Of a stretch of 64,000 nucleotides of DNA, positions 7,058 through 16,225 are shown one piece after another. Both the position numbers and the translations under genes were made by a program. Location: contig CAVYBR010000018.1 in NCBI GenBank assembly GCA_963766765.1, positions 7,687-71,686 on the forward strand. The letters are read 5' to 3'. This DNA comes from JACCQS01 sp963766765. GTDB lineage: Bacteria > Actinomycetota > Actinomycetes > Mycobacteriales > Geodermatophilaceae. Under the pieces are notes generated by a model. It was not told where the DNA came from. It made no database searches and saw only the letters and a list, made by a program, of their open reading frames with translations. Position 1 is the stretch's first letter. The number at the start of each line of letters is the position of its first letter.

Positions 7058-9397
7058 GTGGTTGTGACGTTTGCGCCCCACGTGCGGTTGCTGCGTGAAT
7101 CCCTCGCACTCGCCCCCAACATCGCGACGGCAGTCGACTTGACCCTGGACTACCTGATGAGCCGGGACTTCGCGATGTCGAGTCTTTACCTGGCCCGTGG
7201 CGACCGGCTGCGCTGTCTTGGACAGCGCGGCTACACCCACGTCCAGGACGGGCTCCTGATGAGCGTCGGCGTCGTGGGCCGGACCTATCGAAGTGGCAGG
7301 TCGATCCGAGTTCTCGTCGCGGACGCACCGGAGTACGTCGCCGATGTTCCGGGGATCGTCGACGAGGTGTGCGTGCCGATCATGGTGGGCAGCGAGGTCG
7401 TGGGCGTCCTCAACGTGGAGTCCACTCAGGTACTGCCACACGATGCGTTGCCGGTCATCGAGGAGTGCGTCGCCCTTTTCGGTGAAAGACTGGTCAGCCT
7501 CGGTGGTCCGCCGGGCGAGTCCACTGCAGACCGGCGCATCCGACACTCGTCGCAGTTGGCCGACATCACGCGGATCGACGAGCTGTGGGCCTACGTCGTG
7601 GACGCTGCCTGTGGTCTGGCGAAAATGTCCACCGGTGTGCTGATCGAGCTCCACCAGCCGGCCGGTGTCAGCGTGGTGGCTGCGATCGGCCCCCTAGGTG
7701 AGCGTCTGCGGGACGTACCTGAGCACACGTGGAAGACCATCGGCGGTCTGGTGTCTTTGGGCGCCTCCTGTCACACGTCCGGCGCAGCCGAGGGCCTGGC
7801 CTTCGACGGATATCAGGAACTCAGCGCCGCTGGCGCGAATTCGCTCATCATCGTGCCGGTCTTTGCCGACGGACAGTGCCGGGCCCTGCTTGTCTGCGCC
7901 GACAGCGACGCTGCAGCTCCGTTGCCCATCTCGATCGAGCGCTTGGAGATGCTTGCTGCGCAACTGGGCAGCCGTCTGCAGGTGCTTCGAATCCTGGATG
8001 TCTTGCGGGATCGCACGATGCGGGATCCGTTGACCGGACTCGGTAACCGGACCTGGTTCGTTGCCGAGGTCGCGAAGCGCCTCGAGGCGTGGTCACACCG
8101 AGGTGCTGGCCAATTCGCGGTGATGTTCTGTGACCTCAACGGCTTCAAGGACGTCAACGACAGCTTGGGCCATGCGGCCGGCGATCGACTCCTCAGCATG
8201 GTCGCCGACCGAATGCGCGCTCGACTGCATGAAGACGAACTGCTCGCTCGGCTCGGTGGAGACGAATTCGCATTCTGCTCCGACCGGTTCCCCACAGTGG
8301 CCGACGCGGTTGACCGCGCGAGCGACATCCCCAGTCTCCTGGCGCCGCACTTCGACCTCGACGGGGTCGAAGTGGCCATCACGGCCAGTATCGGCCTGGC
8401 GATCGTCGGTGCCGGCGACCCGGCGCCGTCGGATGCACCGACGTTGCTCGGCGAGGCGGACGCGGCGATGTACGAAGCCAAGCGTCACGGCCGATCGGGC
8501 GTGGCTCTGTACACCGACGAGCTGCGCACTGCGGCCGCCGATCGGATTGCCACAGCGACCGGGCTACGCAAGGCAGTCGCCAACGATCAGGTGGAGCTGC
8601 TCTATCAGCCGGTCGTCGCCCTGCCCCACGGACAGATCATCGGCATGGAGTCGCTGCTGCGCTGGCGTCACCCTCAGCGCGGGCTGTTGACCCCGGCGGA
8701 TTTCCTCGTCATCGCCGAGGACACCGGCTTGATCCTGGAACTTGGCAGGTGGGCCTTGGACGCTGCCTGTGCCCAGCTCGCCGCTTGGAACGCCGAGATG
8801 CCCGACGCTCCGATCACGCTGGGCGTGAACCTGTCCACGCGACAGTTGACCGACCCGCTGCTGCTCGACATCGTCGGGTCGGCCTTGGCGGCAAGTGGAA
8901 TTCCGCCGGGTCGACTGATTCTCGAGATCACCGAGTCGACGTTGATGGAGGACGTCGCATCCTCGCAGGCGGTCCTGGCGGCGCTGAAGGATCTCGGTGT
9001 GTACATCGCCGTGGATGACTTCGGAACCGGATTCTCCTCGCTCGCCTATCTGAAGCGCTTCCCGGTGGACATACTGAAGATCGACCGATCGTTCATCGAC
9101 GGTCTGCCCGACGACGCGGAATCGAGCGTCATCGTGGCCGCCATCATCGGCATGGCCAAGGCCCTTGGCCTCGATATCGTGGCTGAGGGAGTGGAGACCG
9201 TCGAGCAGCGCGACTGCCTGACCAGGCTGGGGTGCCCCAACGCGCAGGGCTACCTCTTCCAGAGGCCGCGGACGGCCGAAGAGATGACCGCAATCCTGGC
9301 GGGAGTCAGTACGAACGGCCGACTACCGCGACCAGACCGTGCTCTTCCTCGCTTGCGGGCACTCCCCCGTCAGCGCTCAGCAGACAACGCACACTGA
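7058..9397 (+). CDS. GAF-GAF-GGDEF-EAL cyclic-di-GMP signalling protein
   Basis: A soluble 779-residue protein with two GAF-like sensor domains (about 10-165 and 170-325), a GGDEF domain (about 330-490) and an EAL domain (about 505-755). The GGDEF motif is intact (residues 400-404, ARLGGDEF), so diguanylate cyclase activity is plausible. The RxxD inhibitory site expected five residues before it reads HEDE, so product inhibition is probably absent. In the EAL domain the signature is ESL (531-533, MESLLRW), but EITES, DDFGTGFSSL, KIDRSFI and EGVET are present. It probably makes and degrades c-di-GMP. I chose GTG 7058, 10 bp after GGGGAGAGG; the frame is open from a TTG at 6956. Its last 92 bp overlap the convergent proS gene. 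Confidence 0.88.
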   Translation: MVVTFAPHVRLLRESLALAPNIATAVDLTLDYLMSRDFAMSSLYLARGDRLRCLGQRGYTHVQDGLLMSVGVVGRTYRSGRSIRVLVADAPEYVADVPGIVDEVCVPIMVGSEVVGVLNVESTQVLPHDALPVIEECVALFGERLVSLGGPPGESTADRRIRHSSQLADITRIDELWAYVVDAACGLAKMSTGVLIELHQPAGVSVVAAIGPLGERLRDVPEHTWKTIGGLVSLGASCHTSGAAEGLAFDGYQELSAAGANSLIIVPVFADGQCRALLVCADSDAAAPLPISIERLEMLAAQLGSRLQVLRILDVLRDRTMRDPLTGLGNRTWFVAEVAKRLEAWSHRGAGQFAVMFCDLNGFKDVNDSLGHAAGDRLLSMVADRMRARLHEDELLARLGGDEFAFCSDRFPTVADAVDRASDIPSLLAPHFDLDGVEVAITASIGLAIVGAGDPAPSDAPTLLGEADAAMYEAKRHGRSGVALYTDELRTAAADRIATATGLRKAVANDQVELLYQPVVALPHGQIIGMESLLRWRHPQRGLLTPADFLVIAEDTGLILELGRWALDAACAQLAAWNAEMPDAPITLGVNLSTRQLTDPLLLDIVGSALAASGIPPGRLILEITESTLMEDVASSQAVLAALKDLGVYIAVDDFGTGFSSLAYLKRFPVDILKIDRSFIDGLPDDAESSVIVAAIIGMAKALGLDIVAEGVETVEQRDCLTRLGCPNAQGYLFQRPRTAEEMTAILAGVSTNGRLPRPDRALPRLRALPRQRSADNAH

Positions 9398-10718
9398 CTG
9401 CCTGCTCAGCCAGCTTTGCCTCTCCCTCCGGGCCGAGCATCGCCCAGTCGATCCGCGCCCAGCCGACGGCAGCCGCGCCCGCCGCCTCGTCGATAGTGGT
9501 CACGTCGGCCGTGCACGATTCACGGCGAGCCAACGCTTCGGCGTACAACTGATCCTGATCCTCGACCAGCGCCCGCGCGACGACAGTCTTCAGCGCAGTC
9601 AGCGGGACCACCTCCCTGGTCCCGGGTATTCGCCGGACGACCACCGCGTCGCCTTCTGCGAGCTCGCGGGGTCCGATCTGCAGCCGTAGCGGAATTCCCT
9701 TCAGTTCCCGATCCACGGCTCGCCGCCCGAAGGGTGTATCCGTACGGCTGTCGAGTTCACATCGAACGCCCGCCGCGGTGAGGTCTGAGACCACCTGAGC
9801 CGCTGCCTCGCTGACCCCCGTTCCGTCTTTCACCACCATCACGATCGCCTGAGTCGGTGCCAGCACCGGCGGAACTCGAAGCCCGGCGTCGTCGCCATGA
9901 CACATGATCAGGCCGCCGACCATCCGAGTGGACACGCCCCAGGACGTCTGCCAGACGAACTCCTGGCCGCCTTCGCTGGTGGTGTAGCGCACGCCGAAGC
10001 TCCTGGCGAAGTTCTGTCCGAACTCGTGACTGGTGCCCATCTGCAGAGCTTTGCCATCACGCATCATCGCCTCACAGGTGAGCGTGTTGACGGCACCGGC
10101 GAACCGTTCCCGCTTGGTCTTTCGGCCGCGCAGAACCGGAACGGCGAGGACGGTTTCCATGAAATCGGCGTAGACCTCGTCGAGGATCCGCCGGGCATAG
10201 TTGCTGGCGTCCGCCTCGGTGGCATGGCAGGTGTGTCCTTCTTGCCAGAGAAACTCCGTGGTGCGCAGGAAGATTCGCGGGCGCAGCTCCCAGCGCACCA
10301 CATTCGACCAGTTGTTCACCAGCATCGGCAGGTCGCGGTAGGACTGAACCCACTTGGCGAAGAAGCTGTTGATGATCGTCTCCGAGGTCGGCCGGACCAC
10401 GACCGGCTCCTCGAGCTCCTTGCCACCGGCGTGGGTGACCACGGCCAACTCCGGGCTGAAACCCTCGATGTGATCGGCTTCGCGCTGCAGGTAGCTCTGC
10501 GGGATGAACAGCGGGAAGTAGGCGTTCTGTGCGCCGGTCGCCTTGATCCGGTCGTCGACCTCGCGCTGCATGCGCTCCCAAATGGCATAGCCCCACGGTC
10601 GGATCACCATCGTGCCGCGGACCGGACCGTTGTCGGCCAGTTCGGCTTTGCTGATGACGTCCTGATACCAGCGGGGGAAGTCCTGCGCCTGGGGCGTCAG
10701 AACAGGAGGGCGAGCCAC
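9306..10718 (-). CDS. proS: Prolyl-tRNA synthetase, short archaeal/eukaryote-like type without an editing insertion
   Basis: Class II synthetase charging tRNA-Pro with proline. The 470-residue protein belongs to the archaeal/eukaryote-like ProRS group (TIGRFAM ProS family I), seen in WYQDVISKAELADNGPVRGT, VIRPWGYAIWERMQ, VVRPTSETIINSFF, the FLWQEGHTCHATEADA motif 2 region and VWQTSWGVSTRMVGGLIM. It lacks the INS editing domain between motifs 2 and 3, and the chain ends in RSY, the C-terminal tyrosine characteristic of this type. It starts at GTG 10718, 38 bp downstream of a second, bacterial-type proS. Its 3' end overlaps the GGDEF-EAL gene by 92 bp. Confidence 0.94.
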   Translation of the reverse strand: MARPPVLTPQAQDFPRWYQDVISKAELADNGPVRGTMVIRPWGYAIWERMQREVDDRIKATGAQNAYFPLFIPQSYLQREADHIEGFSPELAVVTHAGGKELEEPVVVRPTSETIINSFFAKWVQSYRDLPMLVNNWSNVVRWELRPRIFLRTTEFLWQEGHTCHATEADASNYARRILDEVYADFMETVLAVPVLRGRKTKRERFAGAVNTLTCEAMMRDGKALQMGTSHEFGQNFARSFGVRYTTSEGGQEFVWQTSWGVSTRMVGGLIMCHGDDAGLRVPPVLAPTQAIVMVVKDGTGVSEAAAQVVSDLTAAGVRCELDSRTDTPFGRRAVDRELKGIPLRLQIGPRELAEGDAVVVRRIPGTREVVPLTALKTVVARALVEDQDQLYAEALARRESCTADVTTIDEAAGAAAVGWARIDWAMLGPEGEAKLAEQAVSVRCLLSADGGVPASEEEHGLVAVVGRSY

Positions 10719-10756
10719 CCATCACAGCCTAATTCGGGGGGGACGGCCGACGCCGG

Positions 10757-12505
10757 TCAGGTGTGAACTGCCTCGAAGATCAGCGCGGCAGCCCGGCCGA
10801 CAGGTACCTCGGTCCGTTCATCGGTTCGCCGGTCGCGGAGTTCGACCACTCCTTCGGCGAGTCCTCGTCCCACGGTGACGATCGTCGGTATGCCGATCAA
10901 TTCGGCGTCAGTGAATTTGATCCCCGGGCTGACCTTGCGCCGGTCGTCGTAGAGCACGTCCAGTCCCATGGCTCCAAGTTCCTCAGCGAGGAACTCGGCG
11001 GCATCGAAGACCGCCGGGTCCTTGCTCGTGGCCACGAGGTGGACGTCGGCCGGGGCCACCTCCCGCGGCCAACACAGGCCTGAGTCGTCGTGGGTCGACT
11101 CCGCGACCGCCGCCACGGCGCGGGATACACCGATCCCGTACGACCCCATCGTCACCGTGACCAACTTGCCGTTCTCGTCGAGGACCTTGAGATCCAGCGC
11201 TTCGGCGTACTTCCGACCGAGCTGGAAGATGTGGCCGATTTCGATGCCACGGGCGAGCTCCAACGGACCGGATCCGTCCGGGGCCGGGTCCCCGGCCCTG
11301 ATCTCCACCGCCTCGATCGTCCCGTCAGCAGTGAAGTCGCGGCCGCAGACCAGATCGAAGACGTGCCGCCCCGGCTCGTTCGCGCCGGTCACCCAGCGCG
11401 TGCCGCTCACCACGCGAGGGTCGAGCAGGTAGCGGATGCCACTGGAGGACTTCTTTCCCAGGGACGCGGGACCGATGTAGCCCTTGACCAACGCCGGGTT
11501 CGCCGCGAAGTCCGCCTCGATGAAGGGTTCGACCGTCGCCGGATCGACTTGTGCCTCCAACCGCTTTGCGTCAACATCCCGGTCGCCGGGCAACCCGATC
11601 GCGAGCGGCTCGCGCTTGCCGTCTGGGTGCGCAAGCATCACGACCACGTTCTTCAACGTGTCCGCGGCCGACCAGGGCCGGTCCGTCCGCGGGAACCGCT
11701 CGTTCGCCACCGCGACGAGCGTGTCGATCGTCGGCGTGTCCGGGGTGTCCTCGACGTGAGCCGCCGGCGCGTCGACGTACGGGATCGGGTCGGGAACGGG
11801 TGTCCGCACCGCCTCGACGTTCGCGGCGTACCCGCCGGCGCTGCGCACGAACGTGTCCTCACCCACCTCGTTGGGGTGCAAGAACTCCTCGCTGCGGGAA
11901 CCGCCCATGGCACCCGACATGGCGGAGACGATCACGTAGTCCAGTCCTAGCCGATCAAAGGTGGCGATGTAGGCGGCTCGGTGCGCGGCGTACGAAGCGT
12001 CGAGTCCGGAATCATGGGTGTCGAACGAGTAGGAGTCCTTCATGACGAACTCACGAAGCCGCAACAGGCCGGCCCGCGGCCGCGCCTCGTCGCGGAACTT
12101 CGTCTGGATCTGATAGAGCCACAGCGGAAGATCCTTGTATGAGGAGTAGAGGTCCTTCACGAGCAGGGTGAACATCTCCTCGTGGGTCGGTGCGAGCAGA
12201 TGCTCTGAACCGCGGCGATCCTTCAGCCGGAACAGGTTGTCGCCGTAGTCGGTCCAGCGGCCCGAGGCCTCGTAGGGCTCGCGGGGCAGCAGGGACGGGA
12301 ACTGCACCTCCTGCGCGCCCATCCGGTCCATCTCCTCGCGGATGATCCGCTCGATGTTGCGAAAGACCCGATAGCCCAGTGGCAGCCAGGTGTAACCGCC
12401 TGATGCCGCCCGGCGGATGTAGCCGGCCCGGACCAGCAGCCGATGACTCGGGATCTCGGCATCGGCCGGGTCTTCGCGCAGGGTTCTCAGGAAAAGGGTG
12501 GACAT
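10757..12505 (-). CDS. proS: Prolyl-tRNA synthetase, bacterial type with INS editing domain
   Basis: A 582-residue bacterial-type ProRS. Class II motif 1 is RRAASGGYTWLPLGYRVFRN, motif 2 lies in TKFRDEARPRAGLLRLREFV, and motif 3 in TMGSYGIGVSRAVAAVAE. About 180 residues between motifs 2 and 3 form the INS domain, which in this group hydrolyses mischarged Ala-tRNA-Pro. The anticodon-binding domain follows (DVLYDDRRKVSPGIKFTDAE). I start at ATG 12505, where homologues begin (MSTLFLRTLREDPADAEIPS) and 25 bp after the amidohydrolase stop; the longer open frame is a shadow of that gene. Confidence 0.96.
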   Translation of the reverse strand: MSTLFLRTLREDPADAEIPSHRLLVRAGYIRRAASGGYTWLPLGYRVFRNIERIIREEMDRMGAQEVQFPSLLPREPYEASGRWTDYGDNLFRLKDRRGSEHLLAPTHEEMFTLLVKDLYSSYKDLPLWLYQIQTKFRDEARPRAGLLRLREFVMKDSYSFDTHDSGLDASYAAHRAAYIATFDRLGLDYVIVSAMSGAMGGSRSEEFLHPNEVGEDTFVRSAGGYAANVEAVRTPVPDPIPYVDAPAAHVEDTPDTPTIDTLVAVANERFPRTDRPWSAADTLKNVVVMLAHPDGKREPLAIGLPGDRDVDAKRLEAQVDPATVEPFIEADFAANPALVKGYIGPASLGKKSSSGIRYLLDPRVVSGTRWVTGANEPGRHVFDLVCGRDFTADGTIEAVEIRAGDPAPDGSGPLELARGIEIGHIFQLGRKYAEALDLKVLDENGKLVTVTMGSYGIGVSRAVAAVAESTHDDSGLCWPREVAPADVHLVATSKDPAVFDAAEFLAEELGAMGLDVLYDDRRKVSPGIKFTDAELIGIPTIVTVGRGLAEGVVELRDRRTDERTEVPVGRAAALIFEAVHT

Positions 12506-12530
12506 CCGCAACAGCACGCCGCGCAGTCTC

Positions 12531-13613
12531 TCAGGCGACGACTTTGCCGCGCAGGACGATCCGCGCTGGGCGGCCGAGCACCGACAGATCCGCGCGCGGA
12601 TCGCTCTCGTAGGCAATGAGGTCAGCCGGTGCGCCCTCCTCGATTCCCGGTAGGCCGAGCCAGGACCGGGCCGCCCACGAGCCGGCGGCCAGCGCATCGT
12701 CGGCCGACAGGCCCGCAGCGGCCAACGCCGCGACCTCTCGCGCGATCAGGCCGTGCGGCAGAGAGCCGCCGGCATCGCTGCCGGCGTAGATCGGGACACC
12801 GGCTTCGTACGCAATCCGCACCATGTCCTCAACCCCGCCGTGCAGGCGTCGCATGTGCGCGGCATAGGTGGGGAACTTCGACTCCGCGGCATCCGCGATG
12901 TCCGCGAAGTTGGCGATATTGATCAGCGTCGGCACCAGGGCCGTGCGCCGGACGGCCATTTCGTCGATGACGTCAGCTGTCAGCCCGGTGCCGTGCTCGA
13001 TGCAGTCGATGCCGGCGAATACGAGGTCGGGGATTGCCGCTGCGCTGAACACATGTGCCGTCACGCGGGCACCGAGGTCATGCGCGGCCGAGATCGCCGA
13101 CGTGATTGCCTCGGCCGGCCAGCAGGGCGCCAGGTCCCCGACATCGCGCTCGATCCAGTCCCCCACCAGCTTCACCCAGCCGTCACTGCTACGTGCTTGG
13201 TCCACGACGGCACCGGGGAGTTCCGCGGGATCGTTCAGTTCGACAGCCAGGCCCGGGAGATAGCGCCGGTACGGGGCGAGATGCCGCCCCGCCCGGATGA
13301 TCCGGGGAAGATCGTCGTGGTCGTCGAGCTGGCGGGTATCCACTGGGACCCCGCAATCCCGCAGGAGTAGGGCGCCTGCGTCACGATCAGCGATGGCTTG
13401 CACGCGCTGACCCTCGAGGTCGGCGACGACCCCTTCTGGACCCAGCCCGAGGTGGTTGTGCGCGTCCACGAGCCCTGGGAGCAACCAGCACCCGTTCACC
13501 ACGGTTTCGGCCCCGGGCACGGACTCGAAGGTGAATCGGCCGTCGCGGACCCAGATGTCGCGCGACTCGTCCCCGGGCAGAACCACCCCACGCAGGTGGA
13601 GCGCGGCGGCCAC
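12531..13613 (-). CDS. Amidohydrolase family protein
   Basis: A 360-residue metal-dependent hydrolase of the amidohydrolase superfamily (imidazolonepropionase/prolidase-like branch). The HxH metal ligands are in LVDAHNHLGLG; further ligands are likely in RVTAHVFS, CIEHGTG and YAGSDAGGS, followed by the typical LGLPGIEEGAPADLIAYESD composite-domain end. The substrate is unknown. I start at GTG 13613, 10 bp after the ffh stop; everything upstream in this frame is an arginine-rich shadow of ffh. An amidohydrolase next to ffh also occurs in M. tuberculosis (Rv2913c, from memory). Confidence 0.87.
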   Translation of the reverse strand: MAAALHLRGVVLPGDESRDIWVRDGRFTFESVPGAETVVNGCWLLPGLVDAHNHLGLGPEGVVADLEGQRVQAIADRDAGALLLRDCGVPVDTRQLDDHDDLPRIIRAGRHLAPYRRYLPGLAVELNDPAELPGAVVDQARSSDGWVKLVGDWIERDVGDLAPCWPAEAITSAISAAHDLGARVTAHVFSAAAIPDLVFAGIDCIEHGTGLTADVIDEMAVRRTALVPTLINIANFADIADAAESKFPTYAAHMRRLHGGVEDMVRIAYEAGVPIYAGSDAGGSLPHGLIAREVAALAAAGLSADDALAAGSWAARSWLGLPGIEEGAPADLIAYESDPRADLSVLGRPARIVLRGKVVA

Positions 13614-13623
13614 CCGAACGCCG

Positions 13624-15186
13624 CTACTTCTTCTTGCCGAAGCGCAAGGCCGCCAGGTCCGGCATCTGCATGCCCGGCGGCAGTCCGCTTGCCCCGAGGA
13701 GCTGGTCCAGGTCCGGCCGCGCACCGGTCGGTCCGCCCTGGTCCTGCGTCGAGCGGACGCCACCCAGCTGGCGCTGCTGGCCACCCTTCTTGCCCTTCTT
13801 CCCCTTGGCGTTCTTGCGCGCCTGGAGTTGCTGCTGACGTCCCTTCGCCTTCTTCGACATCGCCCGCGCACCCGGCAGGCCCATGCCGCCGGCCATCTGG
13901 GTCATCATCTTGCGCGCCTCGAAGAAGCGTTCCACGAGCCCGTTGACCTCGGTGACCGTGACACCCGAGCCGTTCGCGATCCGCACCCGGCGGGATCCTT
14001 TGATGATCCGCGGATCATTGCGCTCCGCGCGGGTCATCGACCGGATGATCGCTGCGGTTCGGTCGAGATCCTTGTCGTCGACCTGGGCCAGCGCCTCTTT
14101 CATCTGCCCGGCACCGGGCAGCATTCCGAGCAGGTTGCCGATCGGCCCCATCTTGCGGATGGCCATCATCTGGTCGAGGAAGTCATCGAGGGTGAAGCCG
14201 TCGCCGGAGGCCAGCTTTCCGGCCATCTCCTCTGCCTGGTCGGCATCGAAGCTCTTCTCCGCCTGCTCGATGAGGCTGAGGATGTCGCCCATCCCGAGGA
14301 TCCGGGACGCCATTCGCTCCGGGTGGAAGACATCGAAGTCGCTGAGCTTCTCGCCGGTCGAGGCGAACATGATCGGTCGGCCGGTGATTTCCCGGACTGA
14401 GAGCGCGGCGCCACCGCGCGCGTCGCCATCGAGTTTGGTCAGCACCACGCCGGTGAAGCCGACCCCGTCGCGGAACGCCTCAGCCGTCGTGACTGCGTCC
14501 TGCCCGATCATCGCGTCGACGACGAACAGAATCTCGTCCGGCGTGACCGCGTTGCGGATTGCCGCTGCCTGCTCCATCAACTCGTCGTCGATGCCGAGCC
14601 GGCCCGCGGTGTCCACGACGACGATGTCATGCATCGTCCGCGCCGCATGGTCGAGCGAGTCCCGCGCGACGGCGACCGGGTCGCCGACCCCGTTGCCGGG
14701 CTCGGGCGCAAAGACGTCGACGCCGGCCTGCTCACCGACGATCTGCAGCTGGGTCACGGCGTTGGGTCGTTGCAGGTCGGCGGCGACGAGGAGCGGGGTG
14801 TGACCCTGCTCGCGCAACCACAGGCCCAGCTTTCCGGCGAGCGTGGTCTTTCCGGAGCCCTGGAGCCCGGCCAGCATGATCGTGGTCGGGGGGTGCTTGG
14901 CAAAGCGCAGCCGTCGAGTCTCCCCGCCCAAGATCGACACGAGCTCCTCGTTGACGATCTTGATGACCTGCTGAGCGGGGTTCAGCGCGCGCGAGACCTC
15001 GTTACCGGCAGCCCGCTGCTTGATCGCGGCAACGAAGCTCTTGACGACGGGAAGCGCCACGTCGGCTTCCAGCAGTGCGATCCGGATCTCACGGGCCGTG
15101 GCATCGATGTCGGCTTCGGTGAGCCGGCCCTTGCTGCGCAAGCCCGAGAAGGCCTTCTCGAGTCGGTCGGACAGGGTCGCGAACAC
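13624..15186 (-). CDS. ffh: Signal recognition particle protein Ffh
   Basis: GTPase that binds signal sequences of nascent membrane proteins together with 4.5S RNA and docks to FtsY. The 520-residue protein has the N domain (1-90), the G domain with P-loop LAGLQGSGKTTLAGKLG, DTAGRLGIDDELM and TKLDGDARGGAALS, and the methionine-rich M domain (DFLDQMMAIRKMGPIGNLLG, QMAGGMGLPG). The tail is lysine-rich and ends RFGKKK. A TAGACT -10 candidate lies about 65 bp upstream. No 4.5S RNA gene is seen nearby. Confidence 0.97.
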   Translation of the reverse strand: MFATLSDRLEKAFSGLRSKGRLTEADIDATAREIRIALLEADVALPVVKSFVAAIKQRAAGNEVSRALNPAQQVIKIVNEELVSILGGETRRLRFAKHPPTTIMLAGLQGSGKTTLAGKLGLWLREQGHTPLLVAADLQRPNAVTQLQIVGEQAGVDVFAPEPGNGVGDPVAVARDSLDHAARTMHDIVVVDTAGRLGIDDELMEQAAAIRNAVTPDEILFVVDAMIGQDAVTTAEAFRDGVGFTGVVLTKLDGDARGGAALSVREITGRPIMFASTGEKLSDFDVFHPERMASRILGMGDILSLIEQAEKSFDADQAEEMAGKLASGDGFTLDDFLDQMMAIRKMGPIGNLLGMLPGAGQMKEALAQVDDKDLDRTAAIIRSMTRAERNDPRIIKGSRRVRIANGSGVTVTEVNGLVERFFEARKMMTQMAGGMGLPGARAMSKKAKGRQQQLQARKNAKGKKGKKGGQQRQLGGVRSTQDQGGPTGARPDLDQLLGASGLPPGMQMPDLAALRFGKKK

Positions 15187-15388
15187 GCTTGGTGAAACCT
15201 CTCAGAGACTGGCGCGCGCAGGTAGGCCAGTGCGGCACGCGATGTCACCAGTCTAGGCCAGCCCCGGCGCGGAGATTGATCGACTGCGGACAGTGACAGC
15301 CGGTGAGAGATCGGTGAGGATGATCATCACGGGCGACGGGACAGTCGGGGAGCTCGACGGCGGCGGCCGCGTTGAGGGGGCACCGAAG

Positions 15389-16225
15389 ATGCGCGTCATC
15401 CCACCGCTTACTCACCCCGCAAAGTTCATGATCGGCCTGCTGACCGTCCTCGTGTGGGCTCCCACGGGCGGCACCGCGGTCGCGGCTCCGCCGCCGAGCG
15501 ACCCGCCCCTGCAGGTGCAGAACCAGACCGACAACCACTCCATGGGCATCACGATCGAGACGTTCGAGGGCGGTCAACCCGGCGCCGCACCACCGACGGG
15601 CGCGGTGGCCTCGGTCCTAGGCATCGATGTCTCGAGTTATCAGGGCGACGTCAACTGGCCGGGCCAGTGGAATGCCGGCAAGCGGTTCGCCTACGTGAAG
15701 GCCACGGAGGGAACCACGTACACGAATCCGTTCTTCACCCAGCAGTACAACGGGTCCTACGGCGTCGGCATGATCCGCGGCGCCTATCACTTCGCCCGTC
15801 CGGATCAATCCAGCGGTGCCAGCCAAGCCCGCTACTTCGTCGAGCACGGGGGCGGCTGGTCCAGCGACGGCAAGACGCTGCCTGGCGCGCTGGACATGGA
15901 GTACAACCCATACGGGGCAACCTGTTTCGGCAAGAGCCCGAGCGGCATGGTGTCGTGGGTCAGAGACTTCCACGACACCTACTTCACCTTGACCGGTCGG
16001 TATCCGGTGATCTACACGTCGACCAGTTGGTGGAACCTGTGCGCGGGCAGCGGCCACGGCTTCGGCGCCACGGTGCCGCTCTGGGTGGCGCGCTACGCCT
16101 CCTCGGTCGGGACGCTGCCGAGTGGGTGGAGCTATTACACGTTCTGGCAGTACACCGCGACGCCCATCGACCAGAACAGGTTCAACGGCGCCTACGACCG
16201 ACTGGTTGCCCTGGCCACTGGCTGA
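15389..16225 (+). CDS. Secreted GH25 lysozyme (N-acetylmuramidase)
   Basis: A 278-residue exported glycoside hydrolase of family 25. The signal peptide spans about residues 1-33 (MIGLLTVLVWAPTGGTAVAA, cleavage after AVAA). The catalytic barrel follows a 40-residue linker: LGIDVSSYQGDVNWPGQW holds the first catalytic aspartate, FAYVKATEGTTYTNPFF and GMIRGAYHFARP are core strands, and ALDMEYNPYG carries the DxE pair. It ends YTFWQYT and NGAYDRLVALATG. It should cut the MurNAc-GlcNAc bond of peptidoglycan outside the membrane. I chose ATG 15389 because it follows an AGGGGG ribosome binding site by 8 bp and gives a clean signal peptide; the frame is open further upstream. Confidence 0.9.
   Translation: MRVIPPLTHPAKFMIGLLTVLVWAPTGGTAVAAPPPSDPPLQVQNQTDNHSMGITIETFEGGQPGAAPPTGAVASVLGIDVSSYQGDVNWPGQWNAGKRFAYVKATEGTTYTNPFFTQQYNGSYGVGMIRGAYHFARPDQSSGASQARYFVEHGGGWSSDGKTLPGALDMEYNPYGATCFGKSPSGMVSWVRDFHDTYFTLTGRYPVIYTSTSWWNLCAGSGHGFGATVPLWVARYASSVGTLPSGWSYYTFWQYTATPIDQNRFNGAYDRLVALATG

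Noticed and set aside
15187..15388. 4.5S/SRP RNA gene near ffh
   Set aside because: No GGAA-tetraloop hairpin with the conserved internal loops is visible in this stretch.
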